64,000 nucleotides of DNA from Kryptolebias marmoratus (GCF_001649575.2 NC_051433.1:29748033-29812032); one strand, 5' to 3'; positions 32,600 to 45,466 are shown, counted from the first letter of the stretch. The notes: a model not told the origin generated them from the letters alone. A program made the numbers and translations.

Positions 32600-34060
32600 G
32601 ACTGTGTGAAACTCAACTCACTACAAAAACAGCTGGAGGAGCATTTTGTAAGGTTAATGGACAGCAGGTCAGTCAGAGGACTGGGTAAGAAACAAACATT
32701 TTAGAGGCTGAATCTCTTATAAGTAAAGATGGGCAGAGGTTCACCAGTCTGCAAAAATAAATAAAAAATAAAATAATGGTAATAATTTCACAATAATGTT
32801 CCTCAACAGAAAATTGAGAAGACTTTGAATATCCCAGCATGTACAATTCATAATATCATCAAAATATTTCAAAGATCTGGAGAATCCTCTGAGCTCAGAT
32901 GACAAGACTGAAAGTCAGTATTGATAACCATGATCTTGGGGCCCTCAGGGGCCACTGCATTAAAAACAGTCTGATTCTGTTCTGGACGTCCCTGCATGGC
33001 CTCAGGAACACTTCAACAAATCATTGTCTGTAAACACAGCTCACTGAGCTGTCCACTAAGGCTGCTTAAAGCTCTATCAGGCAAAGAAGAAGCCAGAAAC
33101 ACTCCTGTCTTCTCTGGACCAAAGCTCATTTAAAATGGACTGAGACAAAGAGGAAAACTGTTCTGTGGGCAGGCAAATTAATATATATATTTTTAATTTC
33201 TGGAAACCTCAGATGCCGTACCTCCGTACTAAAAATAAGAAGGACTATCCAGTCTGTTATCAGTGCTTCCTGTCTGATAGTATCGGGCAGCTTACACTGG
33301 AAAGGCATCATGAATGCAAAACTAGAGGAATTGCATTTCCTGCGAAAATGCAGTGTGAATGCTTTTTTTGCAGAATGATTTGACTGAAAGCTGCTGAAGA
33401 AGCTGAAACTAGGCGAAACAAACCCTTAAAACTGCAGAACAATGCTTAAAAATAGCAGAATGATCCTTAAAATTGCAGAACAATCCTTGAAACAGCACAA
33501 GAATCCTGAAAAATAGCTGAAAGAACCTTGAAAACATCCCAAAAAGCAGAACAGAACCTAAAAACAGCGAAACAAATCCTAACACCTTAAAACAATTCCT
33601 TAAGACAGCAGGAAAAAACCTTAAAAACAGCTGAAAAGACATTAAAACAGCAGAAAAGAATTTACTTGCTTAATAGCATTCACACAACAAGTAAAAAGGT
33701 TTTAGAAGATCATATACAATCCAGCAAAGAGGAGGCAGGACTGTTGAGCAGCTAGAATCCTCCATCATCCCCTCCAGCAGCTGCTCTCCTGCTTCCTCCA
33801 TGTTCACACACTGATGTCAGAAGACTGATGTCAGGGATGCTGCACAGAGGAAACATGGAACTGGAACAACTTTTTAAATAAATTTAAAAAAAAATTTCTC
33901 CCCCAGAAACTGGTGCAATTTGTTTTAAGTTTCAGCATTTGATGTTTACAAAGTTTCATTGTGAATAAAATACAATAAGTTTAAGTTTATGAAATTTTTT
34001 TTGTTTTGATCGACATTTTACATAATGTCACAATTTTGGGGGAGAAATTGTCACTGTATA
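32600..34060 (+). mobile_element. Tc1/mariner-family transposon copy, decayed and interrupted
   Basis: The order of words matches a widespread fish Tc1-type family: gaggagcattttgtaaggtt, aagatgggcagaggttcacc, ggggccctcaggggccactg, tctctggaccaaagctcatt, tttaaaatggactgagacaa, gaaaactgttctgtgggcag, then after an interruption ggactgttgagcagctagaa and the end near 34045. The region of the catalytic SDE motif is destroyed by substitutions. From 33395 to about 33700 the expected transposase segment is replaced by a degenerate repeat array. Confidence 0.7.
33415..33660. repeat. Degenerate about 22-bp tandem array
   Basis: Words like gcagaacaatccttaaaa and acagcagaaaagaat recur about ten times with many changes and uneven spacing, inside the Tc1 copy. 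Confidence 0.65.
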
Positions 34061-34370
34061 TTTATATTTAAAAAATCCTCACTAATTGGTGGTTAACCTG
34101 TCAGTTCATCTGATGCTGTTCTGAAAGCACAACTGTCGTAAAACGTGAACATTTTATCTCTCCTAAGTGATCAGACATTAATCATCAGTGAAGTGAGGTT
34201 TATCTTTTTATTTCCATGGGCAGTGTGTTAAAACCCATCTGAGCTGAGCCTCGAGTCTGTCCCTGTTTGAGAGGATTTCATAGTGAACACAGAGGAAGGT
34301 TGCCCTCTGCCCCACACCTCCCCCAGCCATCCAACCCCAAACCAGCCTCCTGACCCTCCACCCCCAGCTC

Positions 34371-34390
34371 TGTGTGTGTGTGTGTGTGTG
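34371..34390. repeat. (TG)n dinucleotide run
   Basis: Ten tg units. Confidence 0.9.
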
Positions 34391-34719
34391 GCGCTGGCTG
34401 ATGAATGGCTCAGTGTTTTTCACAGGGATGTGAATGCAGTGTGTTGCTCCTGACAGACAGGCTCACTCATTCACACTCTACTTTTATACTTTTCCACATC
34501 ACCCTGCTATGAATACAGCTTTCTTTTTTTTACCAGAAAATCACACCAAACTGTCTCTTTGACCAGTCCCCAACTTCTCTCAGTTTGGTGTAAAACCTAA
34601 AAAATAAAAATAAATTAAACTCTATCCAGTGGTGAAAGAAATATTATGCTAACAGACAAGTAGAGTTGACTATAATATATAATGGGAAACTGTTAAAAAC
34701 AGGTCTTGTCATCAGTTTG

Positions 34720-34990
34720 TGCTCAGAGTGTGTTGGAGATGATGCTCAGCTACTAAGTCACTAAATCTCTGCTCAGCATCTCTAAAATTGACTTATCGCC
34801 ATCTTTGTGTTCGCTAAGGTTCCTTAGTTGTGGCAGCCATCTTGGATTAGGTTGAGTTCAAAGTTAATCAGTTGTAGATGTACATTTAATGATTACTTTC
34901 TGAAAGTTGTATTCAAATTTGTCCACTGGATGGTGAGATACTTTGTAAAATACAGACAAACAAACACACACGGGTGATAACGGATGTGTT
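34720..34990 (+). repeat. Dispersed repeat R1, copy 7
   Basis: One of the fullest copies: ctcagcatctctaaaattga, gccatctttgtgttcgctaa, tgtggcagccatcttggatt, gttaatcagttgtagatgta, gattactttctgaaagtt, then a variant of the gttcatgagat block and acagacaaacaaacacac. Confidence 0.8.
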
Positions 34991-35869
34991 TGTTCCATAA
35001 TTAAATGCAGAGTGGGCCTTGTGCTACATTCTGACTCATTCTAAAGAATCTTAGTTATGAATGTTCTGTGTTGCTTTTTCTTTTCACTTTAGTCAAACTG
35101 ATGTGTAACTTTATATTTGTCCCCCACCACACACATACACACCTATTTTATTATTTACAGATTATTTGACAATTGTGAAGCTCTAGCTTCAGGAGACTCC
35201 AGTTTGATTAAAAAAACAAAGCTACAAAACTAATCCATAATAATTACATCTGAATAATTGGGTTAGAAACTTTAAATAGTGTGCCATCTGACCTAATTCC
35301 TCAAACTGGTTTGGTTCACTCAGCGTCACAGTGATGACAAACGTTTTACTCTTCCAACATGAGCTTGTATGTGTTTGTCTGGTAAATGCTCAGTTGTTAC
35401 ATTTTCCCTGATAGAAATTAGAAAATATTATCTAATAAAATCAAAAAGTCCCTCTCCTCCTGCGCCACCTGTCCAGACAGTGTTTCTTATTTCTGTTTCT
35501 GAAAGTTGGCATCACTATGGTTAGTAAATGTTTACTGAAAATTTAAGACAAATTAGTAAGTTACTTTTTATATCCAAATATAATGATAATGATTGATAAA
35601 GCTCTCCAAATGGGCAGCGATTTGTCTTGTAGTTCAGTTGTTTTGTTTTCAACATTTTGGACATATCTAAATAAGATGGAGTAAATCTGGATTTGTCTGG
35701 CAGGCAAATGTTTTTGGCTTAAAGTGCCTCCAAGTTGTGTTTTCGGTCTGCTTCGTTAGTTTTCATACTTGCAACCACACAGCGTTAAACATCCAAATGG
35801 GCACGTTACATTTCTCCGCAGAGCGCCTGCTTTCCAGCGCGGTTCTGAAGAATCCGAGGGGCACCTGAA

Positions 35870-36224
35870 AGCAGCACGGTCCCTTTGCCCCGCCCCCTTT
35901 TGACGCCGGTGGAGAGCTGGGTCTCAGACTGCAGGACTCACCGGCTACATGTGGGGGTCTACGCTGTCCCGCGGAGTTAAAACAATACTAAACTTGGCTT
36001 GTTTTTCAAACTGAGACTGCATGGAGCGCTAAAAGTGTGTTTGATTTTATTTGTTATTTTTTTGAACAAGCGGCTGGATGTTCAAAGTACAGAAAGTTTG
36101 ATTTCGGCAGGTCAGGACTGACTGAACGACGGGATTTATGTTTCACCTCGGGGAATAAGGTGGATGAACGGAATCCTGTGAAGGAGCTTCGCCTCACCTG
36201 GAAGGAGACAGTAGGCGGTGTAAG
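35870..36224 (+). promoter_or_regulatory. GC-rich promoter and probable 5' non-coding exon
   Basis: A GC-box-like stretch, gccccgcccccttttgacg, at about 35888 precedes DNA that ends at a strong donor, gtgtaag then gtgagt, at 36225. No conserved coding frame is visible in the exon. It may be exon 1 of a plus-strand gene whose coding exons lie to the right of the window. Inference from base composition and the splice signal only. Confidence 0.45.
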
Positions 36225-36399
36225 GTGAGTGAACACAGCTCAGAGTAAAACCTGCCGGCTCGCCATCACCTACTTTTTTCTGTCGGACAGAAGCAGCACT
36301 TAGTTAATCACTATATTTGTTATATTCTGGAGGAATTCCCGTGCACACGGTAGGAGCAAAGAAAGTAACGCGCAGGTCAAACTTCGGTTGGTCATTTTC

Positions 36400-36490
36400 A
36401 CGAGCGCATTGTGACGTCACGCCGCGCGCCCCTGTAGCGGCAGTGCTTCCGACCAGCAGGGGTCGCTGCAGAGAAGACGAGCCCGCTGCA
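36400..36490. promoter_or_regulatory. Second GC/CpG-rich patch
   Basis: Contains tgtgacgtcacgccgcgcgcc, which holds the palindrome tgacgtca, a perfect CRE/ATF-CREB binding site, about 190 bp after the donor of the putative first exon. Confidence 0.5.
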
Positions 36491-36889
36491 CCTCAGGAGT
36501 GGGACCAGTAGAAGAACAGTCATGCCCAGGGTCAGAAATCACGCTGTTAGGGATTGATTTAGCCCTTTTTTTTTAATTTAACCTCAGCTTTTAAAGTCTG
36601 GCAGTCATTTTACATGACTGTGTGTTAAAACAGACTTCGATCTTTCAGGTTTTAATTAAGTAGAAACTGAAAGTCGACTTGAACACAATGTAAGACAACA
36701 TGGACTGGAAATTACACATTTCCAGGCGTCTTTGGGGCTGTGAGTGGTAGATAAGACGTTTTAATTCAACCCCACTTGGTTCTACGTGGTCTTGGTAGTT
36801 TTCCACAGAACTGATTGCCGCCTGGTTGTGAGCAGGTTGTTGTAGCGTGACTGCCTGAAACTTACCACCAATGGGTAAATAGGTGAAAT

Positions 36890-37330
36890 AGAGTCACAAA
36901 ACACCTATCGTTCTCTGCCATGGTTCCTAAAAATGCCATGGTCGAGTCGAGGCCACCTTCCCTCCACCAATTGGAGCCTGTAAAGACTCCATTTGGTCTA
37001 GCTCCATCTGAGTTCTGTCGTCAGCCAAAAAGCACAGAAACATTTACATGTTACCATTTTAATGGATATATTATTTAAAAAGGTCAATAAGAAATGTGAA
37101 TACTGAGGTTACATGGCTTTAAAATGGTGGGTTTCCTGTGAAGGAGATGCTCTCCTGATTGACGTCACTCTCTGTCCAATTGGTGGAATGTGATCGGTTG
37201 ATGTCAAATCTTCAGCTCGACTTGACTCACTTAGAACCTGGGCTGGGTAGGTTCTAAGAACAGAGCTGAACGTGGGTGGGACCACCCAATAGAAAGTCCC
37301 TGAGCCCGGGCCAGGTTGAGCCCATGTTCC
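36890..37330. mobile_element. Probable MITE-like repeat debris
   Basis: The words ccatggttcctaaaaatgcc and tggtcgagtcgaggccacc, and later gatcggttgatgtcaaatc, resemble pieces of the gtaccgagtcgag fish repeat also seen at 1034. Borders not found. Confidence 0.3.
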
Positions 37331-39225
37331 TGCCATTTGGAACAGAGACCCATGTTGCCCTGCTCACACTGCCAGGGAAGGTTCCTTTTGCACTGAGTGC
37401 CCCTTCGTTTGGTGGCCTTGTTTGCCTTTTGGAGGGACCACATCAGGGCCCAGTGGCAGCATGGTGGTGAGCGGCTGCGGACAGCATCTCCAGCAGCCTC
37501 GTACCTCTGTCACCGACTCCGACTCTGAATGGGACTCCTCTCAGCCTCGTCAGCAGAAACCATCCTAAAAGACATCCATGTATTTGTCTTGAAGGAAAGT
37601 AACTAAAGGTAAGGCAGGTAAATTGAATTAATAATAATAACAAAAACCTGTATACTTTGAGGGTAAAATCTATAAAAACTGTAGAATAGCGTAATAATAA
37701 TAGAGATCAGTGAACGGAGTAAATAAAATAAAAAAACATTGACAATTGAAAGCAATGTTACAAAAAACAATCATTAAAAATAAAACAATTCACACAAAGC
37801 TGAAACTTAGCTTTCACAAAGTTGCCATCGTTTTTTGGCAGCTTTTACAGAATTCAGTATTTACTCTGGATTAAATCTGTTCCAGACAAACTAGAGAAGG
37901 TTGTCTTTCTCTCTCAGAGATTTCTTTGACAAACACTATCATTTCTCAATTTAGAGTAAAACAAATGTTTCAAAATTCTTTTTTTTTTCTATTTGACCTC
38001 TCCACACCCTCCCGTCTCTGCTCTGTGTGCATCAATTCCTACCTGTGAATTCCTGTGACGTACAGTAAAGTTATGTAAATCTTGTTGTCTCATCCTTCAA
38101 GAGCCGTTGAAAAAGGTCGAGGACTTACGGTAATGTGGAGCTCAGATGGTGAAACCTAGGTGTAGATGATTTTTCTGCCTGTGTTTAGACAGCAGTACCT
38201 CGAAACGCTGTGTGCCACCGTGATACACTAATATTAGTTCAAAGCTTGTTTTCTTTTTGAATTAGCTCTCTAGCACAAATGGTAGCAGAGTTACAGTAAT
38301 TTAAACATCACTTGTAAAATTAGTCTGGCCTGATGGTAAATTTAGGGTTTACTGAAGAAATGTTGAAGGGTGCCCAAATATCCAACATAACTTTGTAATA
38401 ATCTAAATAAAAAGTGCCTCCAATTTGATGTTTGAACTGTATTAGAAGTGTAAAGACAACCAAGATAAAAAGAAATGTTAAAGCTGCTGCCAGAGGCTCA
38501 TTATGGTCACCATGGTAACCACACACCTCTGTCTGTCACTCCCTGACTGCCAAGTAAATTCAAGGCAGACAGCTATAAGTCAGATCTTATAAAAATAAAA
38601 AAACTTCTTGAACAATGATCGACAGAAGACTCTCATGGTCACACAAGTTTTCATGTCTCTACTGTGTTTGACAAGTAAAAAAGACAGTTTGCAATTACGG
38701 TTGAAATCTGTGGATCTTTTCTGTGTACTGTCTTCATTCTGGTGGGGGGGTTGAGAGAAAACTGCAATTTCTGTAGCAGCGAAAGACCCAGTGGGTGAAA
38801 GGAGACAAAAAGGCCTACGTTATGATGTGTAACTTGTATGTGTACCTAAAAGAGTTGTGGGAATAAGAAGAGTTTGTTTGCAAAAGATTTTAAAATTTTA
38901 GACAATTAAAAAGTTAGTTTGATATTATTAACTTTCAGTTGAACAGTAGGTGGAAAAAGCTGTAAATATCATAAATAGTGAACTGTGAATTGTGGAAAAG
39001 CCATAAAAAATACCAAAGTGCCAGTTCATTCATGGAAAGTCTAAGTTTCTGTGACCCCCTTTTAAACTTTGATGGATGTTTCTACTGTGAAGTATGTCTG
39101 AGCTATGAAACTCCAAATAAGGCTGGGTTTTCTCATGAGTTTGGCCAAAATTCCACTCATTTCCTCTTTTTTTCTTGCTGTGTTTTGCAAATTTCGACTA
39201 CATCATGCAGTGTACTGCTACCAAA
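37331..39225. other. Interval without recognised features
   Basis: Mostly AT-rich, no splice-flanked coding frame recognised. If the exon at 36 kb is real this is intron. Confidence 0.4.
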
Positions 39226-39229
39226 AGTC

Positions 39230-39325
39230 AGAACGTGTCATTAAAATCAGTTCACTGATTCATGAGAGACTTTCTAACAGATAAACAAACGAACATGCAG
39301 ACATTATCACTCTCTCACCTTTGGT
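39230..39325 (+). repeat. Dispersed repeat R1, copy 8 (3' end)
   Basis: Holds cactgattcatgagagact, taacagataaacaaac and gacattatcactctctcacc. Confidence 0.6.
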
Positions 39326-39506
39326 GGCACAAGTAGGAGTCTGTTATTAGAAGTAAAGTAAACTCAGTGGTTTCTCTCCCTATTAGCTCTGAGGTGACTG
39401 CTTCCTTTAAGGTCTGGGTATCTTCTGCAGAGATCCGTTGTGTTCAGAACCTTGGGTCTGGTGAAGTGACGGTGTTCTGCAGGGCTTGCGTTCCTTGAGG
39501 TTTCTG

Positions 39507-39950
39507 TTACAGGTACTTTAGAATCTTGATTTGATCAGAAAGGTGTCCTCTTCCTCTGTTCAGAGGATGAAGAGCAGGATTCACACAGGATCCGCTCCCA
39601 GAACGTTCACCAGAGAGGGTATCTGTGAAGTCCTGGAGTGGGCCAAGAGCCCTGTTCACAGATTCCAGGTCCTCCAGGTCCTCCCAAAAGAGCAGCAGTT
39701 GTTGAACTATACAGTCTGTAGAGATAACCTTGGATAAGTCATTGTGTTGTTCCAGGACTACTGTTTTCCTTGTCATTTTCAGAGTAGAACCCTGCAGCGT
39801 TGGACAGTCTGACACCATGAGGTCCCACTCTGCGTGCTTCCCTCAGTCCCGCTCTTGTGCTCCGGTTGTGGGAGAAGTGTCCAATCTTTCTGCATGTCCC
39901 AGTAGCCCTGTTAATGGAGCTTCTTTCAAAGCATTTTCCATGTTTCTGAA
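39507..39950 (-). pseudogene. hAT (ZBED-type) transposase fragment
   Basis: Minus-strand frames give IGHFSHNRSTRAGLREARR, VVSDCP-like MVSDCPTLQGSTLKM, VLEQHNDLSKV and then LLLFWEDLEDLESVNRALGP and LQDFTDTLSGE. The chain FSHSW-R, DCPTRWGS, VLEQ, LEVLESVN-AL-PLQ-FTDALSGE is the central part of ZBED-like hAT transposases. Frames are broken at least once and the conserved TRWGS is lost. Dead fragment. Confidence 0.8.
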
Positions 39951-40489
39951 ACATTTAATTTGTACATTGAGACCGGAAATCATTTCATATAAGCACTTTG
40001 ATTGTCCCCAGACTAATATCATAATCTTTCTAATCTCTGAGGCATATATATTAACCCTCCCCCCACTGCTCCCCCCTCCACACACACACACACACAGATT
40101 GTCTGCTTCGAAACATTCAGGGCCTTTAACAAAGAATACAGGATTGTATTGTTTTTGTTTGGCTCAGTGATGAACTGGGATCCTAGGGACTGGGTCAGTA
40201 TTTAACTGAGTTAATGCTCACAGCTAATTAAGGAAGTCAACGGTTTAGTTTTGGTTAGACAGATTAAAGGAGAACTTTTTAGTTTTGAATAGTTCTTTTT
40301 TCCATCAAAATTTGCCTTCATTAAAGTGAGGACTTGTGTGTTCAGGGTGTGAATTTAGTGGCATTTGTTTAATGTGCTGATGGACAATTAAACCATATGT
40401 TGTGGAGTCATGCTCTGATGTTGATGCAAATTTAAAAAAAAACAGAACTTACCACCAAGGCACGATGATATTAGATTGTATGGCTGACC

Positions 40490-40600
40490 TGCATCTGTGC
40501 TTTCAGCCAGTGAGCCGTGACACCGGGCTTTGCACGGCCAATTTTTGAAAATCACACAGCTTGCAGAAATGTATGTTATTTCATTGCCAAAAAATACAAT
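40490..40600 (+). repeat. Fragment resembling family R2
   Basis: The words tttgcacggccaatttttga and atgttatttcattgcc parallel tttgcacgtccagtttttga and acgttatttcgttgcc at 61975-62060. Confidence 0.5.
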
Positions 40601-40779
40601 AACAATAAAAAAATTGACCACCACGTACTAGAAGTTCTGAATGTTGGTAGAAAGTCTTGTCAGGAAGGAAACAGTCGGTTTGATGATGATGCAAAGAAGG
40701 ATTTTGCATAAAATCTAGGAAATCATGGACAACCCTGACCATCCTCCTCATGAGTCATCAGAAAACAGAGTCTCTTTAG

Positions 40780-40918
40780 TCAAAGGCTTCTTCAGATTAG
40801 CTGTAAAACGGAGGAGATCTTTCCTGCCCACAGCCATCACCATCTATAATGAGCTACGTCAACATTTAATTTCCCTTTGGGATTAATAAAGTATTTTTGA
40901 ATTGAATTGAATTTTCTG
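40780..40918 (+). mobile_element. LINE 3' end with (attga)n tail
   Basis: Reads aaaacggaggagatctttcc, acagccatcaccatctataa, aatttccctttgggattaat and aaagtatttttgaattgaat. This is the usual 3' end of fish L2/Rex1-like LINEs, with a pentanucleotide tail. Confidence 0.65.
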
Positions 40919-42590
40919 TGCTACGAGGAGTGTTGGAGACAGAGTGGCACATGTTCAAATCTTGCTGTTAGGTGTTCAGTGGTGACTGTGTGCGACCAAA
41001 ACGAAATCTAGAACGTGGATCATTTTCCTGCTGCAATTGGGCCAAGATTTTTATCTCAAAGTTTCCTCAAACATTTATTCCCTGAAAACAACCTGTCTGA
41101 CTTCACACAGTCATTTCCAACTTTAAAACCCGTAGAGAGATTTAGTTCTTCCTGCCAGCTCCTCACAGCCCGTCTGTCTCTGTCTGTGCAGTGTCTTGTT
41201 GTGCTGCTGCTGTAAGCCGAGGAAACGTCCAAACATCGTTTTATTGTCAGCTAGCTTCAAGTGCTCAAGTATTTTAGACCCCATGTGGCTCTGAAAGCTT
41301 AGCCCTGTTTGTTAAACGCTGTTGAAGCCATGACTTGTTTCATCCTGGCAGATAATACAGTGAAGCTGTAGCTCAGATGGAGACGACTGGATGTACGCAA
41401 TGATTACTAGTGGCGTGGAGAAAAACAGCTGAAAGGTTTAAGGAAATAAAAGATAAGTTCAAGAAAATTCTGTCAACAAATTTATGTAATCGATGAGGTC
41501 TTTGTGGCAGCCCTACTGCAGTTGTTTGGTTTTTAACTCTTAGGAGTTGGAAGGAGATCATGAAGAAATGAGGCGTGGTTTAAAACTTTTGCACAGGACC
41601 TAACCACAGCAGTAGGACAGCATTTTGTGAATTTGGTGTCTTTTGTTTTTGTCATCTTTTGGTGAATCCATCAGAGCTTTATTTGTAGGAATAAACTTAA
41701 AACTTTAAAAGATGTCAGACTGGGAGAATGAAAGTTCACCATCCAACATGTCACTGTGAAGGTGCTGAAGATCTCCTGGTAAAGGACAGTAGGTGTGGGC
41801 TGCTCCTGTTTGTGTCTGGCAGCTGCAGGAACTCCAGAGGACACCCAGTTTGTAAAGCTTTTACTGTGACCCTGCTTCCCGCAAACAAATGACCTGAATG
41901 CAAACGACTGTCAGTTGGTGCCTTCAGTAGAAACAAGTGCAGATGTTATTGGATCAGGTAACAAGACACTCTGATGGTCTCTGGGCTTTGTGTCTGCCTT
42001 CTGAAAATGAACATGTGCAGAAAGATGAGCAGATGACAGTGGACCATGTCGTGTTGATGTGTAACCTGTAAATATCAGGACAACGCTGTCATCATGTTTT
42101 CTGTTTAGGTAAACAAATGTGTTTGCAGTCTGACTGAAATCCTTCTGTAAGCAGCTGAGAATCATTAGATATTACACGGTGGGATTCAGAATAAATCTGT
42201 ACACAACAGGATTTCAGTTAGTACAGAATTATATATATATAAATAAACACTGAAGATATTAAGACATTTTTTCTGTGTTACAAATCTGAGTCATTTAGGG
42301 TTAAGGATCAGCTGATACTGGCATTTTTAGCATATTTTAACAGCACAGTCTTGCAGATTACAAACCATAAATATGTTAAAGTTATTAAAATCAGTGCCAT
42401 CATGCGTTTGAAGCCTCAGTAGGTCTACATTGCAGAAAACCTTTAGATGTATGTTGTGTCTGGAAGGAAGGAAGTACCGTGGCTCCAAAAGGAGACAAAA
42501 AACCAATTTTGTCCACCACAGCGATGAGTTGGTCATTCAGAGATAAATTTAATCACCTGTTCTGTGGATACTTGTCTCTTCTTTTCAAGT
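40919..42590. other. Interval without recognised features
   Basis: No exon or clear repeat recognised. A short (at)n run is at 42230. Confidence 0.4.
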
Positions 42591-42594
42591 TTCT

Positions 42595-42895
42595 AACAAA
42601 GTTCTCAAAGTCAGGGTCAGGAGCCCAACTGTGGGTCATGAAACACCAAATAGAGGGTTCAGAAGATCTACAGAAATCATATTTATTTAAAACATGATTG
42701 CCAATAACATAGTTATCCTTAACTGGTACAAAGAAATAAAAACAGTAGTCATAAACGAATATAAAATAATATAGTGGTTGACAAGACTCTTTGTTAAACA
42801 TTTTGTTTACTTTATCCAGCAGTAGTTGGGGTCACAACTTTTGCTCCTTTTATTTTGTGGATTGTAAAGTAAAGGTTTGAGAACCACTGCTCTCA
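42595..42895 (-). mobile_element. Probable hAT-type element fragment
   Basis: The right edge, aggtttgagaaccactgctc, resembles the hAT terminus cagtggttctcaa in reverse, and aactgtgggtcatgaaacac near 42630 fits the same family. Confidence 0.4.
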
Positions 42896-43324
42896 AGTGT
42901 TGCTTTAGGAGGTAGCTGAGTGAACGCTGTGTCCTCATCTGACGATTAGGATTTTTAATGTCTCATTAAATGAGTGGGATTGAACACAGCTATGTCACTT
43001 CCACCATGAGGAGTACCCAAATTGCAAATGGTACAAGTAGCTATTAAAGTGCTCTCATTTTGTTTTAAAAGACTTTTATACCACAGACGGGTGGGCACGT
43101 TACATGTCAGTGTTTTAAAGCATGACATGACTGCTGTAAAACCATCGTCAGAAGGTCAACAGTCTGATCAGAAGCAGAGTGTGGTCAGCTACTCTGATAT
43201 CGATCAACGGAAAAGCTTTGATCAGGTCCCCGATTCAATACCTGAAACTGGCCTCGGACATCCCTGTTGTAAAATCCTTTGCTGAACCTAGGTTAAAAGG
43301 TGCTGTGAAATCATGGATTATCCA

Positions 43325-43640
43325 ACCTTTTTTTTTTACCCATTTCTTTCTGGGTCGTGGGGCAGCTGGTTCCTGTCTTCAGCTGACATTGTGTGGGAAG
43401 CAGAGGACACCCTGGACAGGTTGCAAGTCCATCACAGGGACACATAGAGACAAATGAGACAACCATTCCCACTCTCACTCACACCCAGAGATAATTTAGA
43501 GTTACCAATGAACCGTACATGTTTATGGTCTCTGCCTGCACGGGGAGAACATGTAAACCTCACACAGAAAGGCCAGGAGGTGAACTGTGACCCTGCGATG
43601 CTGCAGCAGCGTTAACTGTTGCATTGCCGTGCTGTGACAG
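43325..43640. repeat. Common fish dispersed repeat
   Basis: Carries accctggacaggttgcaagt, ccatcacagggacacat, aatttagagttaccaatgaa and cggggagaacatgtaaacct, in the usual order of a repeat frequent in fish genomes. A trace of the same family is at 46570-46610 (gtgtggagtttgcatgttct). Confidence 0.65.
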
Positions 43641-43744
43641 TAAATATGTGAACTATTTACCCAAATTACATGATGATCTATTGCAGCTATAATGCTTTTT
43701 ATATATTTTTCCATGTAAAATCATTAAAAATGGGAGTGTTAAAT

Positions 43745-44185
43745 GTAATGGGTCAGCAGGGCGAACCCAGAATGTAGATTCAACACGAAATGAACAAACT
43801 GATTTATTTACCAAAACAAACCCTTACATAGAGGCAGGCGGAGCAGGACACGACCAGGACATGAACAAACAGAGACATCCAAATGCAGTGAACCAGAGTG
43901 ACGAAAGACAGGTTTTATGGACGAAGGGTGACTAAAAAGGGAACACAGGTGACTGGTTACAAACTGGCGACATGTGAAGATGGGTGAGGCAGGCTGACTG
44001 AAAAACTGAGCTGAGGGCAGGTGGTACAGGAAACACATGAGGAAACTGATGACGTATAGAAAGATGAGCAACAACAAGGCATAGAACACAACAACATGAA
44101 ACCAAATACAAGAACATATTAACAGAAAAACAAGGAACAAACTAAACACAAGGATTACAAACATAAAATCAAATACAATAAAATT
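43745..44185. repeat. Fish dispersed repeat, copy 1 of 2 (family R3)
   Basis: Purine- and caggac-rich DNA with aggacacgaccaggacatga, gaacacaggtgactggttac and ggtacaggaaacacatgag. A related stretch is at 62310-62705. Class not determined. Confidence 0.4.
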
Positions 44186-45466
44186 ACTCAAAATTCAAAT
44201 TGTTAAATGCAATTTACTGTATATTTAACAGTTTTGTCTTGTGGTAATAAAAGGTCCTTAAGTCCTCTTTCTTCGTTTTATTACTTATTTCTTTATTTGT
44301 TCACATAATGTATAAATTGGTGATATACTTTGTCTATCAGACGTCCTGTATTGACTTTCAGTTCTTTCCAGTTCAGAGAAAATTAACCCAAAGCACAAAT
44401 CAATGTCATACAGAAAGGAAATTGAAAGCTGTTACAGAATGATTGTTCACATGTTTGATTTATGTTTTCCTTCATTTGAAGGCTAATAATATTTTCCCCC
44501 AAGCAGTCAGAATAAATGTTTCTTTGATACAGACGTTTAAAGACTAAAGAACATGTATATATTTTTTTTGTTTGCCTCTTTTTTTATATAGATAGATAAC
44601 TTTTAGATGACTGCTTTGGCCTGTTAGTTAGAAACCAGTTGGACTGCAGTCAGTCGTCTCTGGTCCTATTAATACAAATATGATAACAGTTTGATGCCTG
44701 TGCATCCAATTCTACACCAAGATGTTTAAATACCATGAATATGCAATGGTGCCCTTTTCTGTGACTTGATCCTCTTCACTAATCCGATAAATAACATGAT
44801 CAATCACCAGGAGCCCTGCAGGGGACGTAACACCATGTATATAAATGACAGTATCATCTGCATATATTTGAATGATGCTAATATTTACTGTGTGTGATAC
44901 CACTCCAAAAGCATGTTGGGCAGTATTAACATAACTGATAAACCTCAGTTTAAACTATATCTAGTTTTATACACTGGTGGCTACAGTTGTTTTTAGCTAA
45001 ATTTACAAAGACAGTTTGAGAAAGTGAAACCGGCACCTGAGCAATGAGCCAACAGAAACTCTCTCACCCTTTTCTTCTTGTTTTTATGAACTTATTGTGA
45101 CCTTTGAAAAAATATATTGGGGTTTTGGAGTGTCTAAATGTAAATACCTTGTTTACATACAGTCATGGGAAAAAGAAAGTCCACCCTCTAGTTCTAGTGT
45201 TTTAGATAAGAGGAAACAATCTGATCTTTACTAAGTTTTAATATAGCAGAAAAATCTGAGTAGTAGTTTGTTGTCTAACTTTATCAGCCTCTCACATGCT
45301 TGTGAAGGAATTTTGGCCCATTCTTCTTTCCAACATTGCTTCAGTTCATTGAGGTTTGCAGACATTAGTTTCTGCTCAGCTTTCTTAAGGTCCCACCACA
45401 GCATTTCAATCAGGTTGAGGTTCTGGACTTTGACTGGACCATTGCAGCACCTTGATTCTTTACTTT

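Noticed and set aside
36054..36236. 60-codon frames around the putative first exon
   Set aside because: Overlapping frames on opposite strands with no recognisable protein; better explained as 5' UTR.
39730..40170. 146-codon plus-strand frame
   Set aside because: Antisense to the hAT transposase fossil; no domain or splice support.
43808..44191. 127-codon hydrophobic minus-strand frame
   Set aside because: Lies within a dispersed repeat (family R3); hydrophobic only because of purine-rich plus-strand sequence.
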